Origin: Labia minor
Taxonomy: Eukaryota; Arthropoda; Insecta; Dermaptera; Spongiphoridae
Assembly: GCA_963082975.1 (NCBI GenBank)
Contig: OY720350.1
Span: 8,203,488-8,267,487, forward strand
Direction of reading: 5' to 3'
DNA: 64,000 bases
A model generated the notes under the pieces. That model saw only the letters and a list, made by a program, of their open reading frames with translations, did not search any database and was not told where the DNA came from. Both the position numbers and the translations under genes were made by a program. Below are positions 63,876 to 64,000 of this stretch, one piece after another (position 1 is the stretch's first letter; the number at the start of each line of letters is the position of its first letter).

Positions 63876-64000
63876 ATATTTGATAAAGAAATATTTTGTA
63901 ATTTATTTTATTGAATCAGTTCGAATATTCTAATTTAGGGGTGGTTTGGGGGTTGTTACCTGTACCGAATTCGTTGGGATCCATGGGCTCGGGGCCGACA
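33175..64000 (-). CDS. Ensconsin (MAP7-family microtubule-associated protein), 5' end outside window
   Basis: Sixteen phase-consistent coding exons on the minus strand give about 992 residues plus whatever lies beyond the right edge. MAP7/ensconsin binds along microtubules and recruits and activates kinesin-1. The order is: acidic N-terminus (FGTDEDYRNHDEDFW), basic microtubule-binding coiled coil (60.5-60.8 kb), conserved VFAFGSSTPRMLEP block, SSERELDAAAKKRATS block, STSMYEVFHW block, NRRKTDLMPTIPS linker, proline-rich linkers, then the MAP7 domain coiled coil (ALAERRRLAREAAERE at 45.0 kb to RRRVEAIMSRTRK at 43.4 kb), a glutamine-rich segment and the tail ending DLLS. These blocks match fly and other insect ensconsins in order. 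The gene spans over 30 kb because of transposon-filled introns. Alternative starts are proposed at 62.9 and 48.6 kb. Confidence 0.94.
33548..33717 (-). CDS. ens exon, C-terminal tail
   Basis: Encodes NNPLLIDNGEGNLLDLDIT and LREDSLNSNLPVNSY, an acidic, disordered tail. Acceptor TTAATTTCTAG, donor GTAACA; enters in phase 2 and leaves in phase 1. Separated from the previous exon by a 9-kb intron holding a mariner pseudogene, a LINE relic and a tandem duplication. Confidence 0.88.
33718..34620. other. ens intron, AT-rich
   Basis: No element or exon recognised in this part of the intron. Confidence 0.4.
34621..35771 (-). pseudogene. Mariner transposon with decayed transposase
   Basis: About 1.15 kb bounded by TGGTGCTTGCATG-type inverted ends with TA next to each, near the full size of a mariner. 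The minus-strand frame, with several stops and shifts, shows LFHDNARPHVA (second catalytic Asp), HPAYSPDIAPYDYHLF (third catalytic Asp), SMQHGLADPRFRNAKE and WIATKPTSFFRDGI, all DD34D mariner signatures. About a dozen residues are missing between the second and third catalytic positions, so the active site is destroyed. It lies in an ens intron, in the same orientation as the gene. Confidence 0.85.
35772..37950. other. ens intron, AT-rich
   Basis: No exon or named element seen; long A/T runs throughout. Confidence 0.5.
37951..38040. repeat. Retroelement-type G+C-rich motif
   Basis: Contains 'gagcgccttcggcgctc' (a perfect hairpin) and 'gggggctccgccccct', a palindromic pair often seen at the borders of arthropod retroelement copies. 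It stands out sharply from its A+T-rich flanks. It lies just 3' of the LINE relic and may be its tail. Confidence 0.5.
38195..39120 (-). pseudogene. Non-LTR retrotransposon (LINE) reverse-transcriptase relic
   Basis: The minus-strand translation, broken by many stops, carries recognisable LINE pieces in the right order: YHCGFRPNRPT (finger motif, near 39,060-39,110), YPDDLNIIGDSAIAI (the catalytic YADD box with Ala to Pro, at about 38,836), GEWGRLHNKKLHGL, GHVARMGEEK and VGRPIGKRPLGKPM followed by AQDRDTWRNVVVAAKNF (C-terminal region). The catalytic box is altered and the frame is destroyed, so it is dead. A short copy of its extreme end recurs at about 43,590-43,640. Confidence 0.82.
39121..39855. 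other. ens intron, AT-rich
   Basis: A 67-codon minus-strand open frame (39,524-39,321) may be further LINE-derived sequence, but no motif confirms it. Nothing else is seen. Confidence 0.4.
39856..40844 (+). repeat. Tandem duplication of a 0.5-kb unit with (GACA)n tracts
   Basis: The unit beginning 'attatctaattgaattgata' at 39,856 is repeated from 40,366 (period 510). The copies look identical by eye apart from the tetranucleotide (GACA)n tract, which is longer in the first (about 40,176-40,255) than in the second (about 40,686-40,730), so the second unit is about 30 bp shorter. The unit contains 'atcggttcagccaattcaga', a motif common at the end of arthropod retroelement copies. The duplication is recent, or an assembly artefact. 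Confidence 0.88.
40845..42797. other. ens intron, AT-rich with one island
   Basis: A non-repetitive island richer in G+C lies at 41,100-41,230 and could be a regulatory element; no open frame fits the gene. (TA)n at about 42,326-42,350. Confidence 0.4.
42798..43147 (-). CDS. ens exon, glutamine-rich segment
   Basis: Encodes GQNENFENQKDHSPSEEQ, a QQQQSQQQQQ run, LDKFTSDLMDLQEKSKVHV and SDVTLLLDN. Donor GT|GTAAGT is strong and leaves phase 2; reading through would stop at once. Acceptor TTTATTTTTTCCAG. Confidence 0.9.
43303..43435 (-). CDS. ens exon, end of MAP7 domain
   Basis: Encodes QRKEMEEKLKKEEEERI, then RRRRVEAIMSRTRKAT, the characteristic end of the MAP7 coiled coil. Acceptor ATTTTATTTTAG, donor GTTTAT; phase 2 in, phase 0 out. 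Confidence 0.93.
43436..44493. other. ens intron with a short LINE-end fragment
   Basis: At about 43,590-43,640 the sequence matches the end of the LINE relic at 38.2 kb ('aaaagttcttggctgcagtc'). A G+C-richer patch at 43,910-44,000 is unclassified. Confidence 0.4.
44494..44600 (-). CDS. ens exon, MAP7 coiled coil
   Basis: Encodes ENQRREEEERKRKEEEARAK followed by AEKEEAERKAKEEAEK: highly charged heptad sequence of the MAP7 domain. Acceptor TTTTTTTTAG; donor GTATAT leaves phase 2. Confidence 0.92.
44756..45076 (-). CDS. ens exon, start of MAP7 domain
   Basis: Encodes MVEKQPESSGQVLPEFDEP, TASMRTRITTEEEAKAALAE and RRRLAREAAEREAELERLRL: the conserved MAP7 domain onset followed by a long charged helix. 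Acceptor TTTTCTATTAG, donor GTAAAA; in phase 0 at both ends. This region recruits kinesin-1 in the family. Confidence 0.95.
45142..45465 (-). CDS. ens exon, proline/acid-rich linker
   Basis: Encodes ASPRVTPKATPLQSPGAEVP, ENRPSETEPPIEEEPKED and VPVLTPALPVSTPAPTVVTV. It is unstructured and low in conservation. Acceptor GTTCGTTTCAG, donor GTAAAT; phase 0 at both ends. Followed by a 65-base intron. Confidence 0.92.
45586..45785 (-). CDS. ens exon, basic linker
   Basis: Encodes GISGDFKAIRGHPQITGVPS, RPPLPKSTPSRKSLGSANVS and TPARKPQVERLVKSAK. Acceptor TTGGGTTTTTAG, donor GTAAAT; phase 1 in, phase 0 out. Confidence 0.92.
45786..46596. other. ens intron, AT-rich
   Basis: No exon or element recognised apart from TA and A runs; the last 30 bases may be coding if the alternative donor of the next exon is used. 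Confidence 0.45.
46597..46740 (-). CDS. ens exon, serine/proline/arginine linker
   Basis: Encodes LRSGEITPTRPLSSLSQQSS and RTRPPQATPRRPRPASIAVT, a basic linker likely to help microtubule binding. Acceptor CTCTCTCTCCTCAATGCAG. Two donors are possible: GTGTGA here and GTGAGC 30 bases further on (46,567); both leave phase 1, adding or omitting ten residues. Confidence 0.88.
46741..48584. other. ens intron, AT-rich with an island at 48,120-48,310
   Basis: The island includes a run of G (about 48,149-48,161) and non-repetitive sequence; its open frame is not continued by splice sites. No element recognised. Confidence 0.4.
48585..48630 (-). CDS. Candidate alternative first coding exon of ens
   Basis: In an otherwise A+T-rich intron, an ATG opens MRRCGSLLLSGGVQQ and reaches a good GTAAAC donor in phase 1, exactly the phase the exon at 46,740 accepts. 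Joined, the reading is ..GGVQQGLRSGEITP. This would make a short isoform lacking the N-terminal microtubule-binding coil but keeping the MAP7 domain. Short N-terminally truncated products are known for this family. No promoter motif is recognised; the evidence is base composition, donor and phase. Confidence 0.4.
48631..49863. other. ens intron, AT-rich
   Basis: No exon or named element. A (TA)n tract lies at about 49,600-49,620. Confidence 0.45.
49872..50472. mobile_element. Non-autonomous hAT element (601 bp) with target duplication
   Basis: The left end CAGTGGTTTCCAACCTTTCTG and right end (reverse complement CAGCGGTTTCCAACC) are inverted repeats. A perfect 8-bp duplication AGTTAGGG flanks them (49,864-49,871 and 50,473-50,480). 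There is no coding sequence. The interior contains a nested palindrome (50,148-50,301), and a block with 'tttagaaccata' plus 'aaaatcat' repeats on both sides of it. Sits in an ens intron. Confidence 0.9.
50148..50301. repeat. Perfect 49-bp-arm palindrome nested in the hAT MITE
   Basis: Left arm 50,148-50,196 and right arm 50,253-50,301 are exact inverted copies (…CAACGTTTCAACTGCTTATT…), around a 56-base loop. The exact arm match in an old A+T-rich context suggests a recent insertion or gene conversion between arms. Confidence 0.88.
50481..51512. other. ens intron, AT-rich
   Basis: No exon or element recognised. Confidence 0.45.
51513..51986 (-). CDS. ens exon, large serine/arginine linker
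   Basis: Encodes EDSPSAAMSTSMHTYLRVN, RRKTDLMPTIPSIRDS, RTPGRAYSMSRLDQLSQP, RSMSHLAAQGNELRATDR and MTRAERLRQRAKAHNQ. NRRKTDLMPTIPS is a block I recognise from insect ensconsins. It is by far the richest in G+C of the gene's exons. The acceptor could be this one (GACACAG) or a GCGACAG six bases upstream (exon end 51,992); both keep frame and differ by two residues. Donor GTAAGC. Confidence 0.93.
52037..52057 (-). CDS. Possible 21-nt ens exon
   Basis: Between GTAG and GGTAATT, 21 bases read in phase 1 to phase 1 as DRIQAES, so they could be added between the exons at 56.3 and 52.0 kb without a frame break; the frame also extends upstream as KDSSKAV. The following intron would be only 44-50 bases and the acceptor lacks a pyrimidine tract, which weakens the case. 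Confidence 0.25.
52436..53268 (+). pseudogene. Mariner-family transposon relic
   Basis: Ends resemble each other in reverse: GGTGTAGAAGTATGAAACCGG at left and the complement of CAGGTGTAGAAATATGAAACCG at right. Inside, frames broken by stops and shifts show EAYGEHALGKTQCFEWFKKF, YTPDLAPS (third catalytic Asp region) and NGDYFE (C-terminus), marking a mariner-type transposase. A partial extra copy of the end sequence at about 52,575-52,592 hints at internal rearrangement. Non-functional. Confidence 0.75.
53269..54425. other. ens intron, AT-rich
   Basis: No exon or element recognised. Confidence 0.45.
54428..54782. mobile_element. Tc1/mariner-type MITE (355 bp)
   Basis: The left end GGGTAAAGCATACAGTCGGTGGCCCCC is mirrored on the right by GGGGGCCAACGACTG…TATACTTTACCC, each next to TA (TATA). 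The right arm holds a second copy of the 'ggccaacgactg' motif in tandem. No coding sequence. Assignment to Tc1/mariner rests on the TA border. Confidence 0.7.
54785..55434. other. ens intron, AT-rich
   Basis: A short (GA)n tract lies at about 54,852-54,870. No exon or element recognised. Confidence 0.45.
55435..56087 (-). repeat. Dispersed repeat R1, interrupted by a SINE
   Basis: Begins 'ataaccgaccgacgatttga' and ends 'caatcgtcgatcagtaaaaa', so both ends carry the CGACCGACGA-type motif. The interior has 'accacttccggttttcgg', 'gatgcattaagtaaatatac' and 'ggacagacggacagacatca'. The SINE at 55,497-55,730 splits it, so the SINE is the younger. Confidence 0.7.
55497..55730 (-). mobile_element. 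tRNA-derived SINE, truncated head
   Basis: Same family as 9,853-10,107, on the minus strand: 'acaacgcctatcaagccggt', 'ctttaccttgattttcttga', 'tccccaatgttgttcccgga' and 'cccgggacttgaaccca' (the T-arm and B-box in reverse). It lacks the first part of the tRNA-like head. No clear target duplication. Confidence 0.8.
56297..56389 (-). CDS. ens exon, MYEVFHW block
   Basis: Encodes MRMSTSMYEVFHWNDTLE and SPSGPHTPAAAL. STSMYEVFxW is a block shared with fly ensconsin. Acceptor TTGTTTCCAG, donor GTGAGT; phase 1 at both ends. Confidence 0.94.
56639..56775 (-). CDS. ens exon, SSEREL block
   Basis: Encodes ATSTTNVMMYNPLPLTRRSS then ERELDAAAKKRATSAGGLSD and RKPGEG. RRSSEREL..KKRA is conserved with fly ensconsin. 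Acceptor CTTTTTTTAG, donor GTAAAT; phase 2 in, phase 1 out. Confidence 0.95.
57251..57952 (+). repeat. Dispersed repeat R2, copy 2
   Basis: Matches 3,661-4,258 along its length, ending in 'gagtggagacactccag'. Its microsatellite is (GT)n/(GAGT)n instead of CT/TG, and it is split by a 77-bp hAT remnant at 57,595-57,671 that copy 1 lacks. Confidence 0.75.
57595..57671. mobile_element. 77-bp hAT remnant inserted in R2
   Basis: Starts CAGAGGATTAGGGGGTCTAC and ends AAAGTTTGGGAACCTATG. It is flanked by CTCTAGAC and CTTTAAAC, an imperfect 8-bp duplication. The empty site is preserved in the other R2 copy (3.9 kb), which defines the insertion. Confidence 0.7.
57967..58085 (-). repeat. SINE fragment
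   Basis: Holds 'ttatcttgattttcttgatc', 'atcaagtagctt', 'gactccgtcccatagacccgg' and 'aacttgaaaccggg' from the SINE family, with internal losses. Confidence 0.6.
58564..58688 (-). CDS. ens exon, VFAFGSSTPRML block
   Basis: Encodes EREARIDSKRKNERSSIVFA then FGSSTPRMLEPADTGGSFWA and RR. This is the most conserved insect ensconsin block next to the coiled coil. Acceptor TTTATTTTAG, donor GTCAGA; phase 0 in, phase 2 out. Confidence 0.96.
58689..59544. other. ens intron, AT-rich with an unclassified patch
   Basis: A G+C-richer patch at about 59,030-59,200 contains 'ataatagaatctattac' and is not recognised. No exon seen. Confidence 0.4.
59545..60341 (+). mobile_element. Rearranged mariner-type transposon with a nested SINE
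   Basis: The two ends are long inverted copies (about 150 bp): GATCGGGTGGTTTTAAACTA, then GTGCAAAACGTG, mirrored on the right. The left arm, read on the minus strand, encodes a transposase C-terminus (NVKDRLQECVAREGGYLMD); the right arm on the plus strand encodes the same end (MDIIFKN then stop). In between, on the plus strand, MIKEFLLPQLEENNYDIDS and MWFQQDGATAHTARI carry the second catalytic Asp. So the left end is an inverted copy of the 3' end and the N-terminal part is lost. A SINE splits the coding fragment at 59,918. Confidence 0.8.
59918..60189 (-). mobile_element. tRNA-derived SINE with 11-bp target duplication
   Basis: A full-length-size copy on the minus strand, flanked by perfect 11-bp repeats TTGATTTCCCG (59,907-59,917 and 60,190-60,200) within the mariner coding fragment. 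The head ('aggttcgctacccacacacccaatggcgc' region in reverse) is present; part of the B-box arm is missing ('ccagacccgggacc'). The tail is A/T-rich on the left side. Confidence 0.88.
60484..60761 (-). CDS. ens exon, N-terminal microtubule-binding coiled coil
   Basis: Encodes KDAAGLSQKEREERLRILRD, RQNEERQRKIEELRQQALTA, QRYREQKEEERRRRIDELRQ, RDTDRRHQVEERKRQIWEAE and RDRREAILRKNQ: a continuous basic helix nearly identical in pattern to fly ensconsin's microtubule-binding region. Acceptor TTTGTAG, donor GTGGGT; phase 1 in, phase 0 out. Confidence 0.97.
60786..61199. other. ens intron, AT-rich
   Basis: No element or exon recognised. Confidence 0.45.
61202..61640 (+). mobile_element. Mariner MITE (439 bp) with TA duplication
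   Basis: The left CGAGGGTGGGGTGAAAAGTTTCC and the right (complement of CGAGGGTGTGGTGAAAAGTTTCC) terminal repeats extend to GGCCTGACCAA. TA is present at both borders (61,200-61,201 and 61,641-61,642). Inside are remnants of a transposase: MSAERVRNILHNHLNMESC near the start and a later LRRFITVDET-like piece, joined by deletions. Non-autonomous copy of a mariner. Confidence 0.88.
61643..61970. other. ens intron with microsatellites
   Basis: (TATG)n at about 61,648-61,668, (TA)n at 61,750-61,780 and (GA)n at 61,855-61,870. Confidence 0.5.
61971..62039 (-). CDS. ens exon, acidic N-terminus
   Basis: Encodes (D/N)EDYRNHDEDFWLNAEI and ALLENEG, with acidic and aromatic residues before the coiled coil. 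Acceptor TATATCAATTCAG, donor GTAGCG; phase 1 at both ends. The first residue is Asp if joined to the 63.96-kb exon and Asn if joined to the microexon at 62.77 kb. Confidence 0.88.
62418..62572. mobile_element. 155-bp hAT MITE with target duplication
   Basis: Ends CAGAGCCCGCTCCAGAG and (reverse complement of right) CAGCGTCCACTCTAGC are imperfect inverted repeats. A perfect 8-bp duplication ATCGTAGG flanks them at 62,410-62,417 and 62,573-62,580. No coding. It lies in the intron between the microexon and the acidic N-terminal exon of ens. Confidence 0.85.
62768..62781 (-). CDS. Candidate 14-nt microexon of ens
   Basis: GAGTATTGTACTCA lies between a very good acceptor (TTGTTTTCTTTTTTACAG) and a strong GTAAGAAT donor on the minus strand. 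Joined from the ATG exon at 62.9 kb it reads K-SIVL and passes phase 1 to the 62.04-kb exon, which stays open. Joined after the 63.96-kb exon it would shift the frame to an early stop, so it should belong only to the alternative start. Confidence 0.55.
62904..62956 (-). CDS. Candidate alternative first coding exon of ens
   Basis: ATG opens MIDIFSHPATSSMNEIY and ends in phase 2 at a GTAAGA donor. Direct splicing to the 62.04-kb exon would create a stop (AAATGA), but via the 14-nt microexon the frame stays open to EDYRNHDEDFW. The intron to the microexon is 122 bases. The upstream part of the exon is untranslated, and its transcription start is unknown. Confidence 0.5.
62957..63959. other. ens intron / possible alternative promoter region
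   Basis: A+T-rich with poly-A/T runs and (TA)n at about 63,841-63,869. If the 62.9-kb exon is used, its promoter would lie here; no core motif stands out. Confidence 0.4.
63960..64000 (-). CDS. ens exon, 5' part outside window
   Basis: In the frame that joins the next exon it reads VGPEPMDPNEFGT and a split Asp codon, before donor GTAACA. An ATG lies within it (MDPNEFGT), but the frame is open to the window edge, so the true start may be upstream. Confidence 0.75.

Overview
This window looks like nuclear DNA of an insect, probably a wasp or relative (Hymenoptera). It is very A+T-rich by eye, dense in short AT and GA/CA tracts, and carries spliced genes with GT..AG introns. The repeats are arthropod-type: mariner/Tc1 and hAT transposons, a LINE fragment and a tRNA-derived SINE. 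The wasp assignment is inference, resting on how familiar the ensconsin exon sequences look; the insect assignment is much firmer.

Layout. Positions 1-28,000 hold no gene I can recognise. They hold a graveyard of mobile elements: a dispersed repeat with ACCGACCGACGA-type ends in many copies, long inverted repeats, a SINE with an 18-bp target duplication, a mariner relic, and a complete 3.3-kb hAT transposon (20,365-23,660) with an 8-bp target duplication and a transposase broken by one frameshift. Several non-repetitive islands richer in G+C stand out and may be regulatory DNA or unrecognised exons. Two places (24.4-25.0 kb minus, 28.04-28.13 kb plus) have exon-like structure without a recognisable product.

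Positions 28,825-29,620 carry a complete three-exon SRA1 homologue (steroid receptor RNA activator protein) on the plus strand. Tail-to-tail with it, the minus strand from about 33.17 kb to beyond the right edge is one large gene for ensconsin, the MAP7-family microtubule-binding protein and kinesin-1 cofactor. I could place sixteen phase-consistent coding exons: an N-terminal basic coiled coil at 60.5-60.8 kb, the conserved VFAFGSSTPRML block at 58.6 kb, serine/proline-rich linkers, the MAP7 coiled coil at 43.3-45.1 kb and a short C-terminal tail. The first exon of the main form runs off the window.

The ensconsin introns are full of transposons: a mariner pseudogene, a LINE reverse-transcriptase relic, a recent tandem duplication, hAT and mariner MITEs, and SINEs nested in other elements. 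The most interesting gene-level observation is that ensconsin seems to have alternative starts. One is an ATG exon at 62.9 kb that keeps frame only through a 14-nt microexon. Another is a possible internal ATG exon at 48.6 kb that would make a short MAP7-domain isoform. No bacterial-type system, CRISPR array, rRNA or genuine tRNA gene was seen.
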